A DNA stretch of 64,000 nt from an uncultured Pelagibacteraceae bacterium. GTDB taxonomy: Bacteria; Pseudomonadota; Alphaproteobacteria; Pelagibacterales; Pelagibacteraceae. The notes beneath the pieces were generated by a model that was not told the DNA's origin, searched no databases, and saw nothing but the letters and a program-made list of their open reading frames with translations. Shown piece after piece: positions 26,257-35,595 of this stretch. Positions within the stretch are counted from its first letter, which is position 1; every line of letters starts with the position of its first letter. The DNA lies in assembly GCA_902560075.1 (NCBI GenBank), contig CACEKE010000003.1, positions 62,001 through 126,000 on the forward strand, given 5' to 3'. The translations under genes were made by a program, and so were the position numbers.

Positions 26257-26763
26257 ATGATTGAAATATTTAGACAATACCTTGAGATAAAAAGTTTAAA
26301 CGAATTAAATGATGTAAAAAAGCCTGATGAAAAATGCAAAATTGAAATTTTAGAAAATCCTGACTTTCAATTAAATAAATTTTTTTATAAACAAATTGGT
26401 AAAAATCATAGGTGGATTGATAGATTATCATGGACTGATCAAAATTGGAGAAGCTATTTAGACAACAAAAATGTCAAAACATTTATATTAAAGCATGATC
26501 AAGAATTAGCTGGTTACTTTGAGCAAATTTTTAACACTGAAAAAAATGAATATGAAATAGCTTATTTTGGAATTTTGACTGAATTCAGAAATAAAAAATA
26601 TGGATCGTATTTATTAGCTTATGCAATTAAATCATGTTTTAAAAAACATATTAATAGGGTTTGGGTTCATACGTGCTCATTAGATCACAAAAATGCAATT
26701 TCCAACTATTTATCAAGAGGAATGAAAGTTTTTAAAAAAGATATTATTAAAATTTCTGCCTAG
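26257..26763 (+). CDS. GNAT-family N-acetyltransferase
   Basis: A 168-aa protein with a GNAT core: 'KTFILKHDQELAGYFEQIF', 'YEIAYFGILTEFRNKKYGSYLLAYAIKSC' (motif A, R-N-K-K-Y-G-S as a variant of Q/RxxGxG/A) and 'VWVHTCSLDHKNAISNYLSRGMKVFKKD' (motif B, neighbour of the acceptor site). The acceptor substrate is unknown. It starts 1 bp after the HIT stop. It converges with lolA over the four bases CTAG, which hold both stop codons. Confidence 0.85.
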   Translation: MIEIFRQYLEIKSLNELNDVKKPDEKCKIEILENPDFQLNKFFYKQIGKNHRWIDRLSWTDQNWRSYLDNKNVKTFILKHDQELAGYFEQIFNTEKNEYEIAYFGILTEFRNKKYGSYLLAYAIKSCFKKHINRVWVHTCSLDHKNAISNYLSRGMKVFKKDIIKISA

Positions 26764-27314
26764 TTATTTTTAGGTAGTTTGAAAATGTCATCTTTAATAT
26801 TTTGATTAACTTTTAAATCATAAATATAAGTGATAGTTAAATTTTGGTAAATGTCCTCAGTTTGCCAACCAATTAAATTATAATTATTTTTATCAAAAAA
26901 AATATTTAATGTTTGATTATTCTCTTCAATAGAAAACAAAAAAAATTTTTCGTCGATTAAACTCCCATTTAAAATTCTCATTTTTCCTAAAATGTATTTT
27001 TTGTCTAAGAGCAGATTTAATGCAGTATCCTTTAATGAGTATCTATAATATTGATTATTTTTATCACTTTTAATAACTAATGAACTTCCATTTGATACTA
27101 AAACTTTATTAAATTTAAAATTATATTTACAATAAATTTTTTTTGGAAAAACTATTGAACAATTACCGGTTTCGTCCTTACCATTTATAGTTTGGGTAAA
27201 TTCAAAATTTAAATTTTTGATCTCACTAAAAGTTTTAATTATTTCATTTTTAATAGAACCAAGGGACTTTGTTGAAAATAATATTAAAAAAATTAATAAT
27301 AAATACTTTTTCAC
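26760..27314 (-). CDS. lolA: Outer-membrane lipoprotein carrier LolA-like protein
   Basis: Periplasmic chaperone that ferries lipoproteins to the outer membrane. The 184-aa protein has a signal peptide ('KKYLLLIFLILFSTKSLGS') and a beta-rich body. 'FTQTINGKDETGNCSIVFPKKIYCKY' parallels the LolA 'F.Q........G.l...rP.....' pattern, and 'GWQTEDIYQNLTITYIYDLKVNQ' is the last strands. The ftsK-lolA order is a common proteobacterial synteny, which supports the call. Start overlaps the ftsK stop by 4 bases. Confidence 0.8.
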   Translation of the reverse strand: MKKYLLLIFLILFSTKSLGSIKNEIIKTFSEIKNLNFEFTQTINGKDETGNCSIVFPKKIYCKYNFKFNKVLVSNGSSLVIKSDKNNQYYRYSLKDTALNLLLDKKYILGKMRILNGSLIDEKFFLFSIEENNQTLNIFFDKNNYNLIGWQTEDIYQNLTITYIYDLKVNQNIKDDIFKLPKNN

Positions 27315-29395
27315 TTTAGCACTTCTCTTTTGCCAACATGATTAGCTTTGCTTACCTCACCCCTTGCTTCCATGGTATCTATAATTCTTGCTGCTCTATT
27401 GTATCCAATTTGCAACTTTCTTTGCAAAAAAGATGTAGATGCTTTTCCCTCAGATTTTATGATTTCAAGAGCTTGGTCGTATAATTCGTCGTTGTTTTCC
27501 CCATCATTATCATTATCTTTTCTCTCTCTTTGATCTGCAAAATTTAAAATTTCGTCAATATAATCAGGTTCAGCTTGAGATCTTACAAAATCATTCACTT
27601 TGTTGATTTCTTCATCAGATACAAAAGGTGCGTGTATTCTAATAATTTTATTTGCAGAGGACATATAAAGCATGTCACCTTTTCCTAATAACTGCTCTGC
27701 ACCTTGTTCACCAAGAATAGTTCTACTATCAATTTTAGAACTAACTTGAAATGATATTCTTGTAGGAAAATTTGCTTTTATAGTTCCAGTTATTACATCC
27801 ACACTAGGTCTCTGTGTTGCCATTATTATATGAATTCCGGACGCTCTTGCCATTTGTGAAAGTTTTTGAATATATCCCTCAATTTCTTTACCAGCCACGT
27901 GCATTAAATCAGACATTTCATCTACAACTACAATAATGTAAGGCATTGGTAATTTGTGTTTTTTGTTGTAGCCATCAATATTTCTAACACCATCGCGCGT
28001 CATTAATCTGTATCTGCTTTCCATTTCTTTTACTACCCAACCTAAAACTGAAGCAGCTTTTTTTGCTTCAGTTATTACTGGACACAACAAATGTGGTAAT
28101 CCTTCATATGTAGACAGCTCAAGCATCTTAGGATCTATTAAAATAAATTTACATTTATCTGGAGGGTGTTTAAAAAGTAAAGAAAGTATTATAGTATTTA
28201 TACAAACTGATTTACCAGAACCTGTTGTGCCAGCTATTAAAAGATGAGGCATTGAGCTTAAATCACCAACTATAGGAACTCCTGAAATACTTTTTCCAAG
28301 TGCGATTGGTAATTTATACTCTTTTCTTAAAAAGTTAGGATTAGAAATTATTTCTTTTAAATAGACATCTTCTCTTGAAACATTTGGTAACTCTATACCT
28401 ATTGTGTTACTTCCTGGAATTGTTGAAATTCTAGCCGATTCTGAACTTGTGTTTCTTGCAATATCTTCTGATAAATTTATTATTTTTGAAACTTTAACAC
28501 CAGCAGCTGGTTCGAACTCGTTCAAAGTAACAACTGGTCCTTTGTTAATTTTTTTAATTTTTCCTTCAACACCAAAATCTAACAATATTTTTTCTAAAAA
28601 ATTTTCACTTATATCTAATTCATTTTTAGGTTTATCAACATTATTTTTTGGTTCACTCAATATATTATCTTTTGGTAATTTAAATGTTATCTTTTTATTT
28701 TTAGTTTTTTCATTAAAAACGAAATTCTCTTGTGTTCTAGTCTCATCATTATCTAAAACCTCTTCTTTATTTGTAATTGCTTCAATATCAGTATTGATTA
28801 ATTTTTCTTCTTTTTTTTTAAAAAGCATTAATAAACTACTTATCAATTTAGGTAACAATTTTAATTTAAAGTTAATAGAGATTAAAAATATTAACAATAT
28901 TATTATAACTAAAAAGTAATAAGCAATTATTTGGTTTATTTTAGTAAAATCATGTAAAAATGAATTATTTAAGTAGCTACCAACAAACCCACCATTGCCA
29001 TTTATTGTTAACCAAAATGTCTCATTATAGAAAAAAGAAAAAAAGAATGAACCTAAAATTATATACAAGATTGTATAGAATAAGTTTTGCAACAAAATAA
29101 ATATTTTCTTGGATCTAAAAATATAGATACCCGTAAAAATTAGAGTTACAGGTATCAAATAAGAGATAATGCCGAAAGATTGAAAAAAAATGTCAGATGT
29201 ATAACTGCCTTTAAAACCTAACATATTTTCAATTTCTTTTTCACTATTAAAAATAAAATTCGGATCTTCTGGAGAATATGAAGCAAAAGAAATTAATAAC
29301 AAAATGGAAAAAATAATTAAAATTATTCCAAATATTTCTATAATTCTTTTTATAGTAAAATCAGCGCTTTTCTCAAATATATTTTTTATATTCAT
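27311..29395 (-). CDS. ftsK: DNA translocase FtsK
   Basis: Septal DNA pump that clears the terminus and activates XerCD recombination. In the 694-aa protein residues 1-185 hold four membrane helices, residues 185-255 a short charged linker, then the motor with Walker A 'LIAGTTGSGKSVCINTII', 'VVDEMSDLMHVAGKEIEGYI' (in parts) and 'IMATQRPSVDVITG'. The C-terminal gamma winged helix is complete ('LQIGYNRAARIIDTMEARGEVS'), so KOPS reading should be possible. Shorter linker than E. coli FtsK, normal for alphaproteobacteria. Confidence 0.96.
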   Translation of the reverse strand: MNIKNIFEKSADFTIKRIIEIFGIILIIFSILLLISFASYSPEDPNFIFNSEKEIENMLGFKGSYTSDIFFQSFGIISYLIPVTLIFTGIYIFRSKKIFILLQNLFYTILYIILGSFFFSFFYNETFWLTINGNGGFVGSYLNNSFLHDFTKINQIIAYYFLVIIILLIFLISINFKLKLLPKLISSLLMLFKKKEEKLINTDIEAITNKEEVLDNDETRTQENFVFNEKTKNKKITFKLPKDNILSEPKNNVDKPKNELDISENFLEKILLDFGVEGKIKKINKGPVVTLNEFEPAAGVKVSKIINLSEDIARNTSSESARISTIPGSNTIGIELPNVSREDVYLKEIISNPNFLRKEYKLPIALGKSISGVPIVGDLSSMPHLLIAGTTGSGKSVCINTIILSLLFKHPPDKCKFILIDPKMLELSTYEGLPHLLCPVITEAKKAASVLGWVVKEMESRYRLMTRDGVRNIDGYNKKHKLPMPYIIVVVDEMSDLMHVAGKEIEGYIQKLSQMARASGIHIIMATQRPSVDVITGTIKANFPTRISFQVSSKIDSRTILGEQGAEQLLGKGDMLYMSSANKIIRIHAPFVSDEEINKVNDFVRSQAEPDYIDEILNFADQRERKDNDNDGENNDELYDQALEIIKSEGKASTSFLQRKLQIGYNRAARIIDTMEARGEVSKANHVGKREVLK

Positions 29396-29457
29396 ATTTT
29401 CGACTCAGAATGTCACTTTGTATCATTTAATTTTTACTGATAAAATTAAATTTATTT

Positions 29458-30549
29458 ATGAAAATATCCATAATAGGAAATAATTTAACTGCGCTAGTTT
29501 TAGCAAAAGTACTACTTAAAAAAAAAATACAAGTGGATTTATTTTATGAAGAAAATACAACAAAAAATCTAAAATCAGTACGCACTATCGGCATAACACA
29601 ATCTAATGTATTATTTCTAAATAAATATTTCAAAGGTATTGAAAAAATAGGTCACAAAATTGATAAAATTTCAATTTCAACTGAGCGTCAGAAAAACGAT
29701 TTATTAAATTTTGAAAACAATAGCAATTTTAAATTTGCAGTATTTAAATACGAAAATATTTATAAATTTGTTAAGTCTTCTTTAAAGAAAGAAAAAAATT
29801 TTAAAAGTTTTAAGACTAAACTTGATAAAAAGTTAGTTCAAAAAAAATATTTATTATCCTACGACCTGGTAATTGACATAAATTTAAGAAATACTTTATC
29901 AAAAAAATTCTTTTCAAGAAAAATTAAAAAAGATTATTTTAGCAGGGCATACGTAACTATTATAAATCATAAGCAAATTAAAAATAATATTGCAAAACAG
30001 ATATTTTCTTCTTCTGGACCTTTAGCATTTTTGCCAATTTCAAATAATAAAACTTCATTAGTGTACTCAATTTTTGATAACAATAGTTCAAAAATAAATG
30101 AGGAAAAAGTAATTAATTTGATTAAAAATTATAATACTAAATATAAAATTACTAGCTTTGAGAAATTTGAGAGTTTTAAACTACAATTTTCTTTACTTAG
30201 AAATTATTTTAAACAAAATGTTCTAGCCTTTGGAGATCAAGTACACACTATACACCCATTAGCTGGTCAAGGTTTCAATATGACATTAAGAGACATAAAG
30301 TATTTTTTAAAGTTAATAGATGAGAAGGTCAAATATGGTTTAAGCTTAGATAGTTCGATCCTTAAAGATTTTGAAAAAAATATTAAATATAAAAATGTAA
30401 TCTTTGCTAATTCAATTGATTTTATTCATGAATTTTTTAAATTTGAAAAAAAATTGCCAAAGGGATTATCTGAAAAATTATTTATTTACTTTAATAAAAA
30501 TAGTGCGTTTAAAAAATATATTTCTATTTTAGCTGACAGAGGTTTTTAA
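29458..30549 (+). CDS. UbiH/UbiF-type FAD-dependent hydroxylase
   Basis: A 363-aa flavoprotein monooxygenase. The N-terminal 'ISIIGNNLTALVLAKVLLKKK' is a degenerate FAD loop (GNN in place of GGG), and the second FAD motif 'VLAFGDQVHTIHPLAGQGFNMTLRD' (residues about 260-285) is the strong UbiH-family mark. It probably hydroxylates a ubiquinone precursor; which ring position is unclear. A plausible promoter is TTGTAT-N17-TAAAAT (29418-29446). It converges on the Lon-N gene with a 7-bp gap. Confidence 0.85.
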   Translation: MKISIIGNNLTALVLAKVLLKKKIQVDLFYEENTTKNLKSVRTIGITQSNVLFLNKYFKGIEKIGHKIDKISISTERQKNDLLNFENNSNFKFAVFKYENIYKFVKSSLKKEKNFKSFKTKLDKKLVQKKYLLSYDLVIDINLRNTLSKKFFSRKIKKDYFSRAYVTIINHKQIKNNIAKQIFSSSGPLAFLPISNNKTSLVYSIFDNNSSKINEEKVINLIKNYNTKYKITSFEKFESFKLQFSLLRNYFKQNVLAFGDQVHTIHPLAGQGFNMTLRDIKYFLKLIDEKVKYGLSLDSSILKDFEKNIKYKNVIFANSIDFIHEFFKFEKKLPKGLSEKLFIYFNKNSAFKKYISILADRGF

Positions 30550-30556
30550 TTCAAAA

Positions 30557-31201
30557 TTATTGAACAGTGGTATTGCTAAATTTGTCGAGAATGTAGGTGT
30601 GTAATATTTCCTCAAGTTTTTCTCTTCTTTTATTTAAGTTTGCGGCCTCTAATAATATTTGTTTTTCTTCCAGAGAAAATGGTGATGCCATTGATAAAGT
30701 ATTAATTGTTTGATCTAAACTTTGTTTTTGAAGATCCTTCCAATTTATAACATAGCCTTGTCTTTTAAATAAAGTTTTTAAGTTTTTAAGTATTTTATCT
30801 AGATCAGAAAAATTCATTTTTTCTTTTATCTCACTCACATCCTGACTATAATAATTAAAATCTACCTGACATTTCCTGTAGAGTCTTTCGTGATCAACTT
30901 CATTTATAATGTTAAATCTAGAAATTCCATTAATGATTATTAAGTATCGGCCATCTTCGGTTTCATTAAAACTTGTAATTTTACCAGCACATCCTGTTTT
31001 ATAAAGATCTGGTTTATCTTTGTTTCCAGTTTTTCTTGGCTGTATCATTCCAATAATTCTGTCACTTTTCATTGCATCATCAATCATCTGAATGTATCTA
31101 GGTTCAAATATATTAAGAGGCACGGTAGTTTCAGGAAAAATAATAAAATTTGATAGAGGAAAAATTGGTATAATTTTTGGTAAATCTTTATTATTGTTCA
31201 T
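30557..31201 (-). CDS. LON peptidase substrate-binding (LonN) domain protein
   Basis: Stand-alone Lon N-terminal-type domain, no ATPase or protease part. The protein starts 'MNNNKDLPKIIPIFPLSNFIIFPETTVPLNIFEPRYIQMI' (family 'iPlFPL...lLPg..lpLhIFEpRY'). The ORF track begins at TTG 31216; ATG 31201 gives the family N-terminus, so I use it. Such proteins are conserved in alphaproteobacteria, often near a thioredoxin and a Trm112-like gene; no exact role is established. Divergent from tRNA-Gly. Confidence 0.88.
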   Translation of the reverse strand: MNNNKDLPKIIPIFPLSNFIIFPETTVPLNIFEPRYIQMIDDAMKSDRIIGMIQPRKTGNKDKPDLYKTGCAGKITSFNETEDGRYLIIINGISRFNIINEVDHERLYRKCQVDFNYYSQDVSEIKEKMNFSDLDKILKNLKTLFKRQGYVINWKDLQKQSLDQTINTLSMASPFSLEEKQILLEAANLNKRREKLEEILHTYILDKFSNTTVQ

Positions 31202-31252
31202 GTTTAAATTTAACAAATTTTATGGAATTCATCCAGTGATGAAAAATATTAT

Positions 31253-31281
31253 TTTACGTAAATTATTTTTTCAATTATGAT
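31253..31281 (+). promoter_or_regulatory. Promoter of tRNA-Gly and the following gene
   Basis: TTTACG (31253-31258), 17-bp spacer, TATGAT (31276-31281); the start site would fall about 10 nt before the mature tRNA 5' end. Confidence 0.45.
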
Positions 31282-31298
31282 AAAATATAAATAAAAAT

Positions 31299-31373
31299 GC
31301 GGGCATAGCTCAGTGGTAGAGCGTCTCGTTGCCAACGAGAAGGTCGTGGGTTCAAGTCCCATTGCCCGCTCCA
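31299..31373 (+). tRNA. tRNA-Gly (anticodon GCC)
   Basis: Full cloverleaf by eye: acceptor GCGGGCA/TGCCCGC, D-arm GCTC-AGTGGTA-GAGC, anticodon stem TCTCG/CGAGA with loop TTGCCAA (anticodon GCC at 31331-31333), T-arm GTGGG-TTCAAGT-CCCAT, discriminator T and encoded CCA. All stems pair. It is 13 bp upstream of the pterin dehydratase gene with no terminator between, so the two are likely on one transcript. Confidence 0.97.
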
Positions 31374-31386
31374 TTACAGGAGGAAA

Positions 31387-31725
31387 ATGACTGATTTATC
31401 AGAAAAAAAATGTATACCTTGCGAGGGTGGAATACCTAGCTTTGATTTAAATGAGATTCATAAATATTTAAAAAAGGTAGACGGGTGGGATGTAAAATCC
31501 GAAAATAATGAAAGTTATTTTTTAATAAAAGAATTTAAATTTAATGATTTTTTAGAGAGCCAATCTTTTATAAATAAAGTAGGAAACTTAGCTGAAAAGG
31601 AAGGACATCATCCCGATATTTGGTTTGGATGGGGATACGCTAAAATAAAAATATTTACTCATGCTATCAATGGATTACATGAGAGTGATTTTGTTCTTGC
31701 TGCGAAAATTGATAAAATAAACTAA
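31387..31725 (+). CDS. 4a-hydroxytetrahydrobiopterin dehydratase (pterin carbinolamine dehydratase)
   Basis: Recycles the 4a-carbinolamine formed by pterin-dependent hydroxylases. The 112-aa protein has the PCD active-site histidines in 'NLAEKEGHHPDIWFGWGYAKI' and 'FTHAINGLHESDFVLAAKID'. A strong AGGAGG (31378-31383) precedes the ATG by 3 nt, rare in this window, where most gene starts lack a clear Shine-Dalgarno. No phenylalanine hydroxylase gene is nearby; in marine bacteria PCD may act on other pterins. It converges on purH with shared stops (CTAA). Confidence 0.92.
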   Translation: MTDLSEKKCIPCEGGIPSFDLNEIHKYLKKVDGWDVKSENNESYFLIKEFKFNDFLESQSFINKVGNLAEKEGHHPDIWFGWGYAKIKIFTHAINGLHESDFVLAAKIDKIN

Positions 31726-33266
31726 TGTCTAAAATGTCTTGTTTTAGAAAAAACTAAAATTATTCCAAGTTTATTAGCAAACTTAATAATTTCATTGTCA
31801 TTAATTGATCCAGAGGGTTGAATAATAGCTTTAACACCAGATAAAACAAGTTCCTCAATGCCGTCTGTAAATGGAAAAAAAGCATCAGAGGCAGCATATA
31901 GTTCATCTCGCTTATGATTTTTATTTTGACTTCTAAGTTTATTTATAGCAATTCTGCAGCTATCGACTCTACTTGCCTGTCCAGACCCTATTCCTACTGT
32001 AGAAAAATCTTTGGTAATTACAATTGCATTAGATTTGACAAATCTGCATACGTTAAATGCGAACATTAGATTATCCATAATTTTTTTTGAAGGTTTAATT
32101 TTTGAAACGACTTTAAAATTATTTAAATTAAAAGGTTTTAAGTCTGTTGATTGAATTAGTAAATTGTTAAAATTGCTAGTAAAATTTGAGAAATCCTTAA
32201 TTCTAAAACTCCTTGAATCAATAATACGTAAATTCCTCTTTTTTTTTAATTCCTTCAAAGCTTTAAAATCAAAACCATCTGCTAAAACAATCTCAAAAAA
32301 AATTTTATTAATTTCTTTTGCAGTTTTTTCATCTAACTTAAAGTTACAAGAAACTATTCCTCCAAAGGCACTTGTTGGATCACAAGATAAAGCAGACCTA
32401 AAACTATTAATTTTACCTTTGTTAATAGACACTCCGCATGGATTTGCATGTTTAACTATTACAGTCCCCAAGTTTTTTGGAAGTGATTTTGATATAAGAA
32501 GAGCAGAATAAATATCATTATAATTATTATAGCTTAACATTTTGCCGTGCAATTGTTTGATCTTCTGATTTTCATTCAACGAATAAATCGCCCCTGTTTG
32601 GTGTGGATTTTCTCCGTATCTTAACTCTTCAACTTTAGTTGATACAATTAATTTTTTTTCAGGATAAATATTTTTTGAAACTTTAGAGAAATAATTAAAA
32701 ATCGAGGCATCATAGCTTCCAGTTTCCATGAAAGCTTTCTCAGACATCTTTCTTCTAAAAGTTAATGAGGTAGATCCTTTCCTCAATTTCAATTCATTTA
32801 AAAAATTTTCATAATCATCACATGATGATATTACAGTCACATTTTTGTAGTTTTTTGCAGCAGCTCTAACCATAGTGGGCCCACCCACATCAATATTCTC
32901 AACAATTTTGTCGTTATTATTTGTTAATTTTAAAAATTTATCGAAAGGATAAAAGTTACAAACTACCAAATCTATTTCCTCAAAATTTAGATCTTTAAGA
33001 TCTTTCATATGTTTTTTATTATCTCTATCACTTAAAATTCCAGCATGTATCTTAGGGTGAAGTGTTTTCACTCTACCATCTAGTAATTCTGGAAAATTTG
33101 TAAATTTCGATACTTCCGTACATTTATAACCATAACTCTTTATTGTTTTATAAGTTCCCCCCGAACTTATGATTTTAATTTTATATTTAGATAAAATTTT
33201 AATTAAAAATTTTAATTTTGATTTGTCGCTTACTGATATTAGTGCTGTTTTAATTTTTTTATTCAT
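31722..33266 (-). CDS. purH: Bifunctional AICAR formyltransferase / IMP cyclohydrolase
   Basis: Last two steps of purine synthesis. N-terminal MGS-type cyclohydrolase domain ('ALISVSDKSKLKFLIKIL', 'ISSGGTYKTIKSYGY', 'LLDGRVKTLHPKIHAGIL') and C-terminal transformylase with 'LRYGENPHQTGAIYS' and 'VIVKHANPCGVSI'. The track's 33284 start is a TTG; I use ATG 33266, which overlaps the heparinase-like stop by 4 bases (ATGA) and gives a family-normal N-terminus of about 514 aa. Confidence 0.96.
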   Translation of the reverse strand: MNKKIKTALISVSDKSKLKFLIKILSKYKIKIISSGGTYKTIKSYGYKCTEVSKFTNFPELLDGRVKTLHPKIHAGILSDRDNKKHMKDLKDLNFEEIDLVVCNFYPFDKFLKLTNNNDKIVENIDVGGPTMVRAAAKNYKNVTVISSCDDYENFLNELKLRKGSTSLTFRRKMSEKAFMETGSYDASIFNYFSKVSKNIYPEKKLIVSTKVEELRYGENPHQTGAIYSLNENQKIKQLHGKMLSYNNYNDIYSALLISKSLPKNLGTVIVKHANPCGVSINKGKINSFRSALSCDPTSAFGGIVSCNFKLDEKTAKEINKIFFEIVLADGFDFKALKELKKKRNLRIIDSRSFRIKDFSNFTSNFNNLLIQSTDLKPFNLNNFKVVSKIKPSKKIMDNLMFAFNVCRFVKSNAIVITKDFSTVGIGSGQASRVDSCRIAINKLRSQNKNHKRDELYAASDAFFPFTDGIEELVLSGVKAIIQPSGSINDNEIIKFANKLGIILVFSKTRHFRH

Positions 33267-34891
33267 ATTTTCTGGAATATCCAATTTATACTTTCATCTT
33301 CCTCAGAGGTTTTACCATATATATAAATATTTTGATTTTCTGAATAATTGTTTTTTTTTCCAAAAAATAAGCCAGTTTCAAAATTTATATTTTGATTTTC
33401 ACAAGTAAATTTCCATCCTGCATTTTTCATGTCTATTAAAATTGTATTACCATCAATGGTTTTGGTAACTTTAGTCCCCGGATACATATGAAATCTTATC
33501 TCAAAAGTTACTGACTTGTGATTTTTCTTTTTTAAAAGTCTGTCTAAACCATTGATTACAAAATCTTTATTGGATATTTCAATTTTTCTACTATGTATTA
33601 CACCATATCTTTTTAAATAACCATCATGTGATCCCTCTAATGTCCATTTATTGTTATCAGATTCTACTTTTTTTGAAATAATTTTAAAATTTTTATTTAC
33701 AAGTTTTTTACTGTTATTTTCAAAAAAAAATTGAGAAACCGAGCTGTTATCAAGTGTTAAAGTTGAATGTGAAGCTGTAGATCTAGATATATTGTTTAGT
33801 TGATGATCTATTTTTTGAAAATAACCAGAATTACATATTAACTTCTCGCCTAAATAACCCAATTCAAAAGATAAGGGACCAGACTGATAATTTTGAGAAA
33901 ATTGGTTTTCAGGTGCTTTACCTAAGTCCATAATTATAGACATCTTTTTCCCTTTCAAAAATCCGTAATCACCTATTATGTTTTCATCACACTTAAATTT
34001 ATAACCATTACTTTTTAAATATAAATCAAAGTCACTATTGTTTGTCTCGTTGTTTCCATTAAATAGAAAAGAGGTATTTGAATTACCAATTAAATAACCA
34101 TAACCACGCCCTAAGTAATAAATAGTTTCATCTAAATAGTCTGGTATCTCGTTTTGTGAGTCTTTAAGTAATTCTCTAATTAAAATTAGGTACTTAAGAT
34201 AAAATACTAATTGTCTCAAATTTCTTGATTTTGGGAATAGATCTTTATCTAAACATTTATTAATTATTTTTCTTAATAAATTAAAACCATAATTTCTCAA
34301 ATATTCATCTTGATAACACAATCCTCCTAAAATTATTGCAGCACAGGATATAATTTTATCATCTAATGTCTCAGATTTATTAATTTGGTTAATAAGATGC
34401 TTTAATTGCTTTCTTATAATAAAGTTAAATTCAATTTTAAAATCATCATTGCCATCTTCATATGTCAATTTAGAATTACTCAACCAGGAAATAACTCTTT
34501 TTGATAAAACATCTATTTCCCATACTTGATCATTATATTTAGAATTTTTTTCGATCCAGCTTTTAATTATTGATTGAATAATCTCATTTGAAGATTTTAA
34601 ATCTACTGAAAAAAGCCAAAAGAAATTATGTAACTTTTTATACGATCTATCATTTATGTTATAATTTTTCCAAATTATATTTGTATTTAAAGTTTCAATA
34701 TTTATTTTTTCTTTATCGTGCTTAATTATGCTGTCGAATGTAGATAGATTTGGTCTGTAAATTAAATTTTTTTTTTCTAATTTTGATATTCTACTGTCAT
34801 AATATGATGTATTTAGATAAAACTTTCTTAACTCTAAATTTATTATATTTTTAAAATATTTAAAAAAATTTATAGAATTTTTTAACTTCAT
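33263..34891 (-). CDS. Heparinase II/III-like family protein
   Basis: A 542-aa protein with an N-terminal alpha-toroid-like half and a C-terminal Hepar_II_III-type beta domain: 'IIMDLGKAPENQFSQNYQSGPLSFELGY' (in parts) and 'STASHSTLTLDNSSVSQF' are the recognisable pieces. No signal peptide is seen, so it is probably cytoplasmic or a non-classical member. In alphaproteobacteria this gene is syntenic with purH and rpe, and a role in cell envelope polysaccharide handling has been suggested; here it is inferred from family and place only. Confidence 0.82.
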   Translation of the reverse strand: MKLKNSINFFKYFKNIINLELRKFYLNTSYYDSRISKLEKKNLIYRPNLSTFDSIIKHDKEKINIETLNTNIIWKNYNINDRSYKKLHNFFWLFSVDLKSSNEIIQSIIKSWIEKNSKYNDQVWEIDVLSKRVISWLSNSKLTYEDGNDDFKIEFNFIIRKQLKHLINQINKSETLDDKIISCAAIILGGLCYQDEYLRNYGFNLLRKIINKCLDKDLFPKSRNLRQLVFYLKYLILIRELLKDSQNEIPDYLDETIYYLGRGYGYLIGNSNTSFLFNGNNETNNSDFDLYLKSNGYKFKCDENIIGDYGFLKGKKMSIIMDLGKAPENQFSQNYQSGPLSFELGYLGEKLICNSGYFQKIDHQLNNISRSTASHSTLTLDNSSVSQFFFENNSKKLVNKNFKIISKKVESDNNKWTLEGSHDGYLKRYGVIHSRKIEISNKDFVINGLDRLLKKKNHKSVTFEIRFHMYPGTKVTKTIDGNTILIDMKNAGWKFTCENQNINFETGLFFGKKNNYSENQNIYIYGKTSEEDESINWIFQKI

Positions 34892-34892
34892 T

Positions 34893-35552
34893 CTAGATTT
34901 TCTTTAAAGTTTCGATATTTTTTTTTAAATCTCCATTATTTTCTTTAAATATTGTAGTACCCGATACTAGAATATTTGCACCGGCATTTATAACCTCTTT
35001 TGAATTTGTAAAGTCTATCCCACCATCTACTTCTATCTCAAATTTAAAATTATTTGTTTTTCTTATATTATCTAATTCACTGATTTTATTTACTACTTCA
35101 GGAATGAATTTCTGACCTCCAAATCCAGGATAAACACTCATGATTAAAACTAAATTAATGTCTTTAAGATAATTTTTAATCAGACTTATTGGTTTGTCTG
35201 GATTTAAAGAGATACCAACTTTTTTTTTCATATCTTTAATATGATTTATTGAACTGTCGAGATTGTCTGTAGTCTCAGGGTGTATGGTTATAATGTCTGA
35301 TCCTGCATCAGCAAAATCCTTTATATACTTGTGAACTGGTGAAATCATAAGATGAACATCAAATGGAATATTAGTAAACTTTCTCAAGGCTTTTATTACA
35401 GGCGGACCAATTGTTAAATTAGGAACAAAATGACCATCCATCACATCTACATGAATTAAATCAGCACCGGCCTCATCAAGTCTTTTTATTTCCTTTCCCA
35501 GCTCACTAAAATCAGCAGATAATATAGATGGAGATATTTTTATTTTTTTCAT
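34893..35552 (-). CDS. rpe: Ribulose-phosphate 3-epimerase
   Basis: Interconverts ribulose-5-P and xylulose-5-P in the pentose phosphate pathway. The 219-aa TIM barrel shows 'ISPSILSADFSELGKEIKRL', 'HVDVMDGHFVPNLTIGPPVI', 'FDVHLMI', 'MSVYPGFGGQKFIPEVV' and 'EVDGGID', all diagnostic. It lies 1 bp from the heparinase-like gene and leads the rpe-heparinase-purH operon on the minus strand. Confidence 0.96.
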   Translation of the reverse strand: MKKIKISPSILSADFSELGKEIKRLDEAGADLIHVDVMDGHFVPNLTIGPPVIKALRKFTNIPFDVHLMISPVHKYIKDFADAGSDIITIHPETTDNLDSSINHIKDMKKKVGISLNPDKPISLIKNYLKDINLVLIMSVYPGFGGQKFIPEVVNKISELDNIRKTNNFKFEIEVDGGIDFTNSKEVINAGANILVSGTTIFKENNGDLKKNIETLKKI

Positions 35553-35595
35553 TGATAACTAATACACTAGTATCAATATTTGTTTTTTTTTTGAA

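Noticed and set aside
28404-28919. 171-aa plus-strand ORF opposite ftsK
   Set aside because: Lies opposite the variable linker of FtsK; hydrophobic shadow only.
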